Program-made: the position numbers and the translations under genes | From: Gemmatimonadota bacterium | GTDB lineage: Bacteria > Gemmatimonadota > Gemmatimonadetes > Gemmatimonadales > Gemmatimonadaceae | Length of the DNA stretch: 52,456 nucleotides | Assembly (NCBI GenBank): GCA_016194585.1 | Contig: JACQBG010000048.1 | Span: 1-52,456, forward strand | Direction of reading: 5' to 3' | Part shown: in pieces, positions 1 to 7,583 of the stretch | Layout of the letters: each line of letters starts with the position of its first letter | Position numbering within the stretch: the first letter of the stretch is position 1 | Notes under the pieces: generated by a model | What the model was told of the DNA's origin: nothing | What the model saw: the letters and a program-made list of their open reading frames with translations, nothing else | Databases searched by the model: none

Positions 1-54
1 AAGCCGAGTCCCGCCGCGGCACTGCTCGACGCGTTCACGGGCCCGCGGCGATGA
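1..54 (+). CDS. 3' end of an unidentified gene (partial)
   Basis: Frame 1 is open from the first base and closes with TGA at 52-54, giving 17 C-terminal residues ending in GPRR. The stop overlaps the ATG of the next gene (ATGA at 51-54), the usual sign of translational coupling, so this is probably the upstream member of the squalene/phytoene synthase operon. Too little is present to name it. A short open frame at a window edge can also arise by chance; the ATGA overlap is the main support. Confidence 0.55.
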   Translation, partial: KPSPAAALLDAFTGPRR

Positions 55-1106
55 GCGTCGACTCGCCGCAACGGGTGCGCGACGCCGTCCGCTTCGGCCA
101 TGAGGTGCTCCCCGGCGTCTCACGCACGTTCGCGATCTCGATCCGCTTCCTCCCCGGGATGCTGGGCCGCTCGGTGCTCACGGCCTATCTCCTCTGCCGC
201 ATCGCCGACACGATCGAGGACGACGGCACGGCGTCGCCGGCGCGCAAGCAGGAACTGCTCGACGCGTTCGTGCGCTGCCTCGGCGATCGTGACGCCGCCG
301 AGGCCTTTCCCGCGCTCGCGCACGACATCGCCGGCGATGCCGCGCACGTGGCACTGCTGCGCCACACCGACCTCGTGGGCGTACTCCTCCGTTCGCTGTC
401 CACGGCATCGCGCGACCGCGTCGTGCACTGGGTGACCGAGATGGCGCGCGGGATGCGGAAGTTCGTCGGCCTGTACCCCGAGGGCATCCGCATCCAGACG
501 GTGGCCGAGTACCGAGAGTACTGCTATTACGTGGCCGGCACCGTGGGGTGCATGCTCACCGAGCTGTGGCCGCTGCACGCGCCGAGCGTGGGGCCGGCGG
601 AGTTCGCAAGACTCTGGCCGAAGTGCCAGCAGTTCGGCGAGGCTTTGCAGACGGTGAACATCCTCAAGGACATCGCGCACGATGCCGAGGAGGAGAACGC
701 GATCTACATCCCCGCGGCGACGCTTGCCGAGCATGGCAGCGGGCATGCGACGCTGCTCGCCGAGTCGCACCGTGACCGCAACCAGGCCGCGGTCGCGGAT
801 TTCGTGCGGCTCGCGTGGGCCGACCTCGACGAGGCGCTCGAGTACCTGCTGCTCGTGCCGCGCCGCGCGCTGGCGATCCGCGCGTTCTGCGTGCTCCCGC
901 TGCTCTTCGCGTACGCGACGCTGCGCGACCTGACGGCGTCGCGCGAGATGCTGCGCGCGGGGGGCGCGGTGAAGATCTCGCGGCGCGAGGTGCGTTCACT
1001 CACGGTGGTCGGGCTCGCGTCGCTCGCCAGCGACCGCGCCCTGCGTGCGCTCGTGGCGCGCGTGCGCGAGCGGGCGTTCACGCCGTTCGCGCTCTCCTCG
1101 ACGTAA
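51..1106 (+). CDS. Squalene/phytoene synthase family protein, probably squalene synthase
   Basis: A 351-residue trans-isoprenyl diphosphate synthase that joins two prenyl diphosphates head to head. The first Asp-rich site is ADTIEDD at about residues 52-58; the second is ILKDIAHDAEEE at about 204-215, followed by AIYIP. The DTxEDD form and the AGTVGCMLTELW stretch near 162 look more like farnesyl-diphosphate farnesyltransferase (squalene synthase) than phytoene synthase. The product would feed hopanoids, other triterpenoids or C30 carotenoids; the sequence alone does not decide which. The start overlaps the preceding stop (ATGA). No cyclase or desaturase gene lies downstream in this window. 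Confidence 0.9.
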   Translation: MSVDSPQRVRDAVRFGHEVLPGVSRTFAISIRFLPGMLGRSVLTAYLLCRIADTIEDDGTASPARKQELLDAFVRCLGDRDAAEAFPALAHDIAGDAAHVALLRHTDLVGVLLRSLSTASRDRVVHWVTEMARGMRKFVGLYPEGIRIQTVAEYREYCYYVAGTVGCMLTELWPLHAPSVGPAEFARLWPKCQQFGEALQTVNILKDIAHDAEEENAIYIPAATLAEHGSGHATLLAESHRDRNQAAVADFVRLAWADLDEALEYLLLVPRRALAIRAFCVLPLLFAYATLRDLTASREMLRAGGAVKISRREVRSLTVVGLASLASDRALRALVARVRERAFTPFALSST

Positions 1107-1298
1107 CCCGGTTAGAGGCCCGTCAGGGTTCGCCGCACCGCGCACTGCCCGGAATCGCCCTGTCGCGCGCGGGCGTCCGCAACAATGGTATGCAGCAGTC
1201 GACCGGCCGCATCGGCGATGGATGTCCGGGCGGTCGCCGAGTCCGACCGGCCGCTCGCCCCGCGTACGAATGCGCGGATGTCCCCGTGTGGAGGTCGT

Positions 1299-1796
1299 AT
1301 GTACAATCCCGCCCTGAACACCGTCCTCGACCGGATGCTCACGCTGAGCCGGGCGATGGACGACGCGGTCGTGGACCGCATCTTCCCAGCCATCTCCGAC
1401 GTACCGACGCGCAGCCAGCTCTGGCTCCCCCCGGTCGACACGTATCAGACGGAGAAGGCGTTCGTCATCGAAGCCGACGTGCCGGGCGTGCATCCGGAGA
1501 ACGTCGAGATCAACTTCGCGAATGGCGCGTTGACGATCTCCGGCATGCGCGGCCCGACGCTCCCGGCGCAGGACAAGGAGCGGGAGCAGCTGCAGGTCTT
1601 CACCGCCGAGCGCGTCGCCGGGCAATTCTCGCGCTCCATCCGCCTGCCGGACTCGGTGGACGCGGAGAAGATCGAGGCGACGTTCGCGTTCGGCGTGCTG
1701 ACGGTGACGGTGCCGAAGCTCCCGAGCGCGATGGCCCGGAAGATCACCGTGCAGGTGAAAGACGCGAAGGGCGCGCCGAAGGTCGTGAAGGGCTGA
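1299..1796 (+). CDS. Hsp20/alpha-crystallin small heat-shock protein
   Basis: A 165-residue ATP-independent holdase chaperone. The alpha-crystallin domain spans about residues 45-150, from PPVDTYQTEKAFVIEADVPG to the signature FAFGVLTVTVPK; the short N-terminal arm LDRMLTLSRAMDD is typical. The frame stays open upstream to 1185, but ATG 1299 has GGAGG at 1290-1294 and gives a normal family length, so it is preferred. It stands alone, 192 bases after the squalene synthase gene. No CIRCE or sigma-32 site was recognised upstream. Confidence 0.93.
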   Translation: MYNPALNTVLDRMLTLSRAMDDAVVDRIFPAISDVPTRSQLWLPPVDTYQTEKAFVIEADVPGVHPENVEINFANGALTISGMRGPTLPAQDKEREQLQVFTAERVAGQFSRSIRLPDSVDAEKIEATFAFGVLTVTVPKLPSAMARKITVQVKDAKGAPKVVKG

Positions 1797-1912
1797 GGCG
1801 CGGCGGTGCCGGCGCATGGCTGCGTGAGGGTGGTGCGCGACGGCATGATGACGGGCGGCGGCGTCCTCTACGGATGCCGCCGCTTGTCCGTTCGCACCCC
1901 GCCTGACATCGT

Positions 1913-3553
1913 GTGAGCGTGCGACCTGACGGATTCCGCGGCACCTATCGAGACGACGCATCGGCCCGTGCCGTGTACAGCGAGACGGCGGGGATCGCGC
2001 GCATCCTGCCGCGCGCCGTGGCCGTGCCGGCCGATGGCGACGACGTGGTGGCGCTGGTGCGGTGGGCGGCGCTGGCCGGCGTGCCGCTCATCGCCCGCGG
2101 CAGCGGCAGCTCGATGGCCAATGGCGCGACGGGCGACGGCGTCATCGTCGACCTCTCGCGGCTGTCGGCCATCGCGCCGGCGGACCGGCGGACCGGCACG
2201 ATCACCTGCGGCCCCGGCGCACTGCGCGATGCGGCGGACGCGGCCGCGCGCCGGGCGGGACTCGCGTTCCCTGTGGACCCCTCGAGCGGCCGTTTCTGCA
2301 CCGTCGGCGGGATGGCGTCGACGAACGCGGCGGGCGCGCGCAGCCTGAAGTACGGTGCGATGCGGCGATGGGTGAACGGCCTCGAATGCGTCTTCGCCGA
2401 CGGCACCCGCGCGTGGATCCGCCGCGGCCAGGCGCCGCCACCGGGCATCCGCGCGCTCGAGCGCTTCGCGGTGCAGGTGGCGCCGCGACTCGGCGATGCC
2501 CTCTTCGCGCTCACCCATGATGGCGTCCGCAAGGAGTCGAGCGGGTACGCGCTCGCGGCGTACGCGGCGAGCCACGACGTCGTGGACCTGCTCGTGGGGA
2601 GCGAGGGGACGCTCGCGCTGATCACGGCCGTGGAACTGACGCTCGTGCCGGCGGGGCACGAGACGGCGAGCGTGCTGGCGGCCTTCGAGTCGCTCGACGA
2701 CGCGGTCGCGGCGGCGGCGTTGTGCGCCGGACTCGGTGCGGCGGCGGTCGAGCTGCTCGACCGCACGTTCCTCGACGTCGTGCGCGCCGGCACGGCGCTC
2801 GACGTCCCCGAGCGCAGCGAGGCGGTGTTGCTCATCGAGGCCGAGGCGCCGCGGGCCGACCTCGCGCGCGAACGGATGGCGGCGCTCGCCGCGTGCTGCC
2901 GCGAGCGGGGCGCCGCGCACGTCGTCGAGGCGCCCGACGACGCGCAGCAGAGCGCGATCTGGTCCATCCGGCACGCGGCGAGCCCGATCCTCGCGCGGCT
3001 CGACCCGAACCTGTCGTCGATGCAGATCGTCGAGGACGGCGCGGTGCCCCCGTCGCGATTCCCCGATTACGTGCGCGGCGTGCGCGCCGTCTTCGCGCGC
3101 CATGGCCTGCGCTGCGTGATCTTCGGGCACGCCGGCGACGCGCACGCGCACGTGAACGCGCTGGTGGACGTCCGCGAGAGCGCGTGGCGCCCGCGACTCG
3201 GCGCCGTGCTGACCGAGGTCACGGCGCTCGTCGCCTCGCTCGGCGGCACGATCGCCGCCGAGCACGGCGACGGCCGCCTGCGCGCGCCGCTCCTCCAGCG
3301 CGTGTGGAGCCCGCTCGCGATCGAACTGTTCCGCGCCACGAAGACCGCGTTCGACCCCGAAGGGATCCTCAATCCCGGGGTGAAGGTGGCGGCGATCGGC
3401 CAGCGTCCGTTCGAGGACGTGAAATACGATCCCGCGCTGCCGGCGCTGCCGGCCGACGCGCGCCGGGCGCTCGACGCCGTCACGCGCGAACGCGGCTGGG
3501 CGCAGTTCCGGTTGGGCTTGCTCGACGCGTTCGCCGCGGAACGGCCCGCGTAG
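1913..3553 (+). CDS. FAD-binding oxidase of the GlcD / D-lactate dehydrogenase type
   Basis: A 546-residue flavoprotein. The PCMH-type FAD-binding domain covers roughly residues 35-235 (IARGSGSSMANG, DPSSGRFCTVGGMASTNAAG). The C-terminal FAD-oxidase domain shows the metal/substrate loop GHAGDAHAHVNALVD near residue 404, then AAEHGDGR and the end motif FDPEGILNPGVK. The family oxidises 2-hydroxy acids such as glycolate or lactate, or alkylglycerone phosphates, and passes electrons to quinone or another carrier. It lacks the C-terminal CxxCxxC iron-sulphur domain of longer fusions. The start is GTG at 1913, with no strong ribosome site. The substrate cannot be told from sequence. Confidence 0.88.
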   Translation: MSVRPDGFRGTYRDDASARAVYSETAGIARILPRAVAVPADGDDVVALVRWAALAGVPLIARGSGSSMANGATGDGVIVDLSRLSAIAPADRRTGTITCGPGALRDAADAAARRAGLAFPVDPSSGRFCTVGGMASTNAAGARSLKYGAMRRWVNGLECVFADGTRAWIRRGQAPPPGIRALERFAVQVAPRLGDALFALTHDGVRKESSGYALAAYAASHDVVDLLVGSEGTLALITAVELTLVPAGHETASVLAAFESLDDAVAAAALCAGLGAAAVELLDRTFLDVVRAGTALDVPERSEAVLLIEAEAPRADLARERMAALAACCRERGAAHVVEAPDDAQQSAIWSIRHAASPILARLDPNLSSMQIVEDGAVPPSRFPDYVRGVRAVFARHGLRCVIFGHAGDAHAHVNALVDVRESAWRPRLGAVLTEVTALVASLGGTIAAEHGDGRLRAPLLQRVWSPLAIELFRATKTAFDPEGILNPGVKVAAIGQRPFEDVKYDPALPALPADARRALDAVTRERGWAQFRLGLLDAFAAERPA

Positions 3554-3584
3554 GCCGCCGCTGCAGCGGCGGCGTCCCGTGCCA

Positions 3585-3590
3585 TAGATT
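3585..3590 (+). promoter_or_regulatory. TAGATT -10-like element upstream of thyX
   Basis: TAGATT followed by CAGG lies 25 nt before the thyX ATG in a short gene-free strip. The same hexamer precedes nadB, sucA, the MFS gene and the TPR gene starting at 15342. No convincing -35 element was found. Role as a promoter is inferred from recurrence and position. Confidence 0.5.
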
Positions 3591-3615
3591 CAGGGCGACC
3601 TCGACTCCCCGGACC

Positions 3616-4371
3616 ATGCCAGAGTTCTACACCGCTCCACGGATCTCCGTCCTCGCCAAGCCGACGTTCACCGAACCGGCGCACCTTCCCGTGCACTGGA
3701 TCGGCGAGAGCACCGACGGCGAGCGGCTCGCCGAGTTCGCCGGCCGGCTCTGCTACATGAGCCAGAAGAATCCGGCGAAGCGCGATACGCGCGAATACCT
3801 CGAGAACATCAAGAAGCAGGGCCATGGGAGCGTGCTCGAGCACGCGACGTACTCGCTGCTCATCGAAGGGGTGTCGCGGTCGCTGACGCACGAACTCGTG
3901 CGCCATCGCGCCGGCTTCGCCTATTCGCAGCTGTCGCAGCGGTACGTGGACGAGAGCCAGGCGGCGTTCGTGGTGCCGCCGGCCATCATCGGCGACGACG
4001 CGCTCGTGGCGCAGTGGCAGGCCCAGGTGGAGGGCGCGCAAGCGACGTACGTGGCGCTCGTCGAGAAGCTGATGGAGCGCTACAAGTGGGTGGAGGACAA
4101 GGTCCACCGCCGCAAGATGGCGCGTGAAGCGGCCCGCGGCGTGCTGCCGAATTCCACGGAGACCAAGATCGTCGTGACGGCGAACGCCCGCGGCTGGCGC
4201 ACGATGCTCGAGCTGCGCTCGAGCGAGGGCGCCGAGTTCGAGATCCGTCGCATGGCCGTCGCGGTGCTGCGCGTGCTGCAGCGCGAGGCCCCGGGCTTCT
4301 TCGCCGACTTCGAGGTGTACACGGCCCCCGATCGAGTGGAAGCGGCCAGGATCGCGTACCACAAGGTGTGA
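3616..4371 (+). CDS. thyX: Flavin-dependent thymidylate synthase ThyX
   Basis: A 251-residue FAD/NADPH-dependent enzyme that methylates dUMP to dTMP with methylenetetrahydrofolate. Supporting segments are KKQGHGSVLEHATYSL (about 66-81), the ThyX-type motif RHRAGFAYSQLSQRYV (96-111) and the tail domain VLPNSTETKIVVTANARGW, ending with RRMAVAVLRVLQREAPGFFADF. The motif is one residue longer than the textbook RHRxxSxNxxSxR and has Ala102 where the first serine would fall; S104, S107 and R109 are kept. ATG 3616 is chosen because the long upstream extension of the frame is antisense-type Arg-rich noise over the FAD oxidase gene. Confidence 0.95.
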   Translation: MPEFYTAPRISVLAKPTFTEPAHLPVHWIGESTDGERLAEFAGRLCYMSQKNPAKRDTREYLENIKKQGHGSVLEHATYSLLIEGVSRSLTHELVRHRAGFAYSQLSQRYVDESQAAFVVPPAIIGDDALVAQWQAQVEGAQATYVALVEKLMERYKWVEDKVHRRKMAREAARGVLPNSTETKIVVTANARGWRTMLELRSSEGAEFEIRRMAVAVLRVLQREAPGFFADFEVYTAPDRVEAARIAYHKV

Positions 4372-4429
4372 ACGGCGACCGCTGTCGACGGTCGACGGTC
4401 AACCGTTTCGCGTGAACGATCGACGACGA

Positions 4430-4456
4430 GCGGCCCGGAGCGATGCTCCGGGCCGC
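4430..4456. terminator. Bidirectional hairpin between thyX and the EF-G-like gene
   Basis: A perfect 12-bp stem (GCGGCCCGGAGC and its complement) with a 3-nt loop lies between two convergent genes. Neither side has a clean T run, so the shape rather than the tail supports the call. It could end transcription in both directions. Confidence 0.65.
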
Positions 4457-4493
4457 TGTCGTTCGTCGTGCGCGGTTCCCGCCGTCGTCTCGG

Positions 4494-6605
4494 CTATTCC
4501 TCCTTCTCCTCCTTCCTGTTCTTCGCCGCCGCCTCGATCACCTTCTGCGCGTGCTCCATCGGCATCTGTTCGTAGCCGTGGAACTTGTGCACGAACGATC
4601 CGCGGCCGTGCGTGAGACTCGAGAGCTTGGTGCCGTAGAGGTGCAGGTCGGCCTGCGGCACGATCGCCTTCAGGCGCGTCACGCCGGGCACGGCCTCGTC
4701 GCTCTCGGTGCCGAGGATGTGGCCGCGCCGTGAGCTCATGTCGCCCATCACGTCGCCCAGATACGCGTCGGGGGTGAACACCTCGACCAGGTCGAGCGGC
4801 TCGAGCAGGGCCGGACGGCATTTCGGCGCGATCGTCTTGAAGGCGAGGATCCCCGCCATCTTGAACGAGGCTTCGTTCGAGTCCACCGAGTGGTACGACC
4901 CGTCGAAGCACTCGACGACGAAGTCGACGACCGGGTACCCGGCGAGCACGCCGCGCGCCGCCGCCTCCTGCACCCCCTTGTCGACCGCCGGGATGTAGTT
5001 GCGGGGGATCGCGCCGCCGACGATCTGGTCGACGAACCGGTAGCCGGCCCCGCGCGGCGCCGGCGCGATGCGCACCCAGCAGTCGCCGAACTGTCCCTTG
5101 CCCCCGGTCTGCTTCTTGTGCCGCCCCTGCCCCTCGCCCTTGCCGAGCAGCGTCTCTCGATACGGGATGCGAGGCGTCGACAACTCCGGTTTCACGCCGA
5201 ACTGCCGCACCACGCGCGCCAGCGCGACCTCGATGTGCCGCTCGCCGAGTCCGCCGACGATCGTCTCGTGCGTCTCGCTGTTGAAGTGCGTCTGGAACGT
5301 CGGATCCTCGTCGTGCACACGGTGCAGCCCCTGCTGCAGCTTCTCCTCGTCGTTGTGCGAGAGGGCCCGCACCGCGAACTGCACGAGCGGGTCGGGGAAC
5401 GCGATCTGCGGCAACCGCACCGGATGCTCGCGCGTCGAGAGCGTGTCGTTGGTGTGCGTGTTGCGCAGCTTGGCCACGCAGCCGATGTCGCCTGGGAAGA
5501 GCCGCGCCACCTCCACCCGATCCTTGCCGAGCGGCACCGCGAGGTGCATCAGCTTCTCCGACGTGTCGCGCGTGGCGTTGTACACTTCCTGCCCGCTGGC
5601 CACGACCCCGGCGAAGGTGCGGAAGAAGGAGACGTCGCCCACGTGCGGCTCGGCGGTCGTCTTGAACACGAGGGCGCAGAACGGGGCGTCGTCCTTCGGG
5701 TGGATCTCCACCGTGCGCGTCCCTTCGGCGCCCTTGAAGGCGTGCAGTTCCTCCATCTCGTACGCGTTCGGCATGAGCGCCACGAGGAAGTCGAGGACGG
5801 TGCGCGTGCCCCACGTGTTCTGGCTCGAGCAGCAGAGGAGCGGGAAGAGGTCCTGCCGCTTCATCGCCTCCTTCATCGCCACCATCTCGTCGTCGCCCGG
5901 GATCTCCTCGCCGCCGAAGAAACGCTCGAGCAGCGCGTCGTCGGTCGACGCGATCGCCTCGACCATCTCCGCGTGGTACCGCTCGAAGCGCGCCTGCTCC
6001 GACGCCGGGATCTCCGCCTCCTCGTACTCGCCCGCCTTGGTGCCCGGCTTGAAGAGGTGCGCCTTCTTCGTGAAGAGGTTGATGATCCCCTTGAATCCGG
6101 GGCCGGCCCCGATGGGGATCTCGACGGGCACCACCTTGCCCGTCAGGCGCTCCTTGATGGAGGCGTAGGCCGCGTCGAAGTCGGCGTGCTCCTTGTCCAT
6201 CATCGCGACGACGAAGAGGACGGGATCCTTCCGCGAGAGCGCCTCGCGGAACATGCGTTCCGTGCCGGCCTCGACGCCCGTCCCCGCCCCGATCGTGATG
6301 AGCGCCCCGTCGGCGGCGGCGATGGCGGCGACGGCGTCCCCCTGGAAGTCGAGGAAGCCGGGCGTGTCGAGCAGGTTGATCTTGGTGTCCTTCCACTCCG
6401 CGAAGGCGCAGCCGAGGGAGATGGAGTAGCCGCGTTCGATCTCTTCGGGGGAGGTGTCGGTGAGGGTACTGCCGTCCTTTATCGACCCATGCCGCTTGCT
6501 GGCGCCGGACACGAAGGCGAGCGCGTCGACCAGTGTGGTCTTTCCGCTCGCCCCGTGTCCCACTACCGCGACATTTCGGATCGCCTCGCTCCGATACTCC
6601 CTCAT
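4494..6605 (-). CDS. Elongation factor G-like GTPase (EF-G-2 / FusA2 type)
   Basis: A 703-residue translational GTPase paralogue. P-loop GHGASGKT at 16-23, switch region EIERGYSISLG, DTPG at 80-83. Domains II-V follow: domain IV carries PRNYIPAVDKGVQEA and the C-terminus has the EF-G-like DVMGDMSSRRGHILG, then a Lys/Glu-rich tail. The guanine-specificity motif normally NKxD reads AMMD (134-137), and the switch I text is ERGYSI rather than ERGITI; both set it apart from canonical EF-G. Start ATG 6605 has GAGGAGGG just upstream; the 11 residues before it are discarded. Exact role is unknown; related EF-G-2 proteins are not the main translocase. Confidence 0.88.
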   Translation of the reverse strand: MREYRSEAIRNVAVVGHGASGKTTLVDALAFVSGASKRHGSIKDGSTLTDTSPEEIERGYSISLGCAFAEWKDTKINLLDTPGFLDFQGDAVAAIAAADGALITIGAGTGVEAGTERMFREALSRKDPVLFVVAMMDKEHADFDAAYASIKERLTGKVVPVEIPIGAGPGFKGIINLFTKKAHLFKPGTKAGEYEEAEIPASEQARFERYHAEMVEAIASTDDALLERFFGGEEIPGDDEMVAMKEAMKRQDLFPLLCCSSQNTWGTRTVLDFLVALMPNAYEMEELHAFKGAEGTRTVEIHPKDDAPFCALVFKTTAEPHVGDVSFFRTFAGVVASGQEVYNATRDTSEKLMHLAVPLGKDRVEVARLFPGDIGCVAKLRNTHTNDTLSTREHPVRLPQIAFPDPLVQFAVRALSHNDEEKLQQGLHRVHDEDPTFQTHFNSETHETIVGGLGERHIEVALARVVRQFGVKPELSTPRIPYRETLLGKGEGQGRHKKQTGGKGQFGDCWVRIAPAPRGAGYRFVDQIVGGAIPRNYIPAVDKGVQEAAARGVLAGYPVVDFVVECFDGSYHSVDSNEASFKMAGILAFKTIAPKCRPALLEPLDLVEVFTPDAYLGDVMGDMSSRRGHILGTESDEAVPGVTRLKAIVPQADLHLYGTKLSSLTHGRGSFVHKFHGYEQMPMEHAQKVIEAAAKNRKEEKEE

Positions 6606-6719
6606 ACACCCTCCTCGACGGGGTCTTCCGGCGACCAAAGGGTAACCGGAGCTTGAGCGTGCGTCCCGGGCGAGAGCCCGTCAAGGGATGAAAACCCGAC
6701 ACCACGGAGCGAAAACGAA

Positions 6720-6745
6720 GAGGCGCGCCCTCGCGGGCGCGCCTC
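6720..6745 (-). terminator. Intrinsic terminator after the 178-residue unknown gene
   Basis: A perfect 11-bp stem with a TCGC loop is followed on the minus strand by CTTCGTTTTCGC, a T-rich tail. It lies 44 bases past the stop of the gene ending at 6790 and upstream of the EF-G-like gene, so the two minus-strand genes are probably separate units. Confidence 0.8.
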
Positions 6746-6789
6746 CCTGACCCTCTTCGGGTCCGTGCGTCTGACAAGGCAGTGTTCCG

Positions 6790-7326
6790 CTAGTCGTCCT
6801 CGCCGGCGAAGGTGAACCCGTCCGCCTCGCGCAACCGCGCCATCATCGCCTCGGTGGGCACGAGGACGGCGGCGCTGCTCGACGCGAACGAGAAGGTGAG
6901 GGCCCGCGACGTCCCCTCGGGCCAGTCGGGCATGAGCAGTCCGGCGAGCAGACGGCCGATGGCCTGGCCGCAATCGCGCAGGATCGCCCCCGAAGTCTCC
7001 ACCAGCACCGCCAGCGGGATCTCCAGGTTGTTCGTGACCAGCTGCCCCGTCGACTGGTCGCGCCACTCGGTGTTCCCGACCGCGCCGCGCCCGGCGAACA
7101 CGCCGAGGCATCGCGCCGCATCGGGATGACCGCTCCCCGGAGCGATCGCACGCCGCGACTCCAGCGACGCCGCCAACGCCAACGCCAGCGACTCCGGGCT
7201 GGGGATGCCGAACAGCGTCACCACGTCTCGCGACGTCCGGTCGCTGAACCGCAACCCCCGCACGGAGTTCACCCGCGCGAACGCGGCCGACTCCGAGGCT
7301 TCCTCCAACTGCACCAACACGTCCAT
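6790..7326 (-). CDS. Hypothetical protein, 178 residues
   Basis: Not recognised. The protein is soluble, with no signal peptide or membrane segment, starting MDVLVQLEEASESAAFARVN and ending in an acidic GEDD tail. Its middle (WRDQSTGQLVTNNLEIPLAV) and the alternation of hydrophobic strands look like a small globular alpha/beta domain. ATG 7326 is preferred over the longer frame to 7449 because GGGGAGG sits 6-10 nt upstream. It is monocistronic by position: a terminator follows, and a divergent gene begins about 260 bases away across an intergenic region that must hold both promoters. Confidence 0.75.
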   Translation of the reverse strand: MDVLVQLEEASESAAFARVNSVRGLRFSDRTSRDVVTLFGIPSPESLALALAASLESRRAIAPGSGHPDAARCLGVFAGRGAVGNTEWRDQSTGQLVTNNLEIPLAVLVETSGAILRDCGQAIGRLLAGLLMPDWPEGTSRALTFSFASSSAAVLVPTEAMMARLREADGFTFAGEDD

Positions 7327-7583
7327 CACATCCTCCCCTGAAACGATCCTGCCCGGCGAAGTTGCAAGTTCCATTCCGGGCGCGGATACTCGTAACGAAC
7401 GGCCACGCCCGATCGAGGACTCACGCGTTCCTCCGGTTCGGCCGCTCAACTGTATTACCTCGCAGGACGCGTGGAGGTCACCGCACGACGCGACGTTGCG
7501 AAAGCGTGACGTGGATCACGGGCCCTTAACAGGTGTATCGGCTGCTTCGTCTGTCCTCTGCACACGCATCGACCGAGGAACGC

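Noticed and set aside
815-1906. Long open frames on both strands over real genes, such as 815-1906, 1868-3265, 4399-6777 and 7455-9464
   Set aside because: They are Arg/Ala/Gly- or His/Arg-rich, lack domain text, and lie over strongly supported genes in another frame; high GC makes such shadow frames common.
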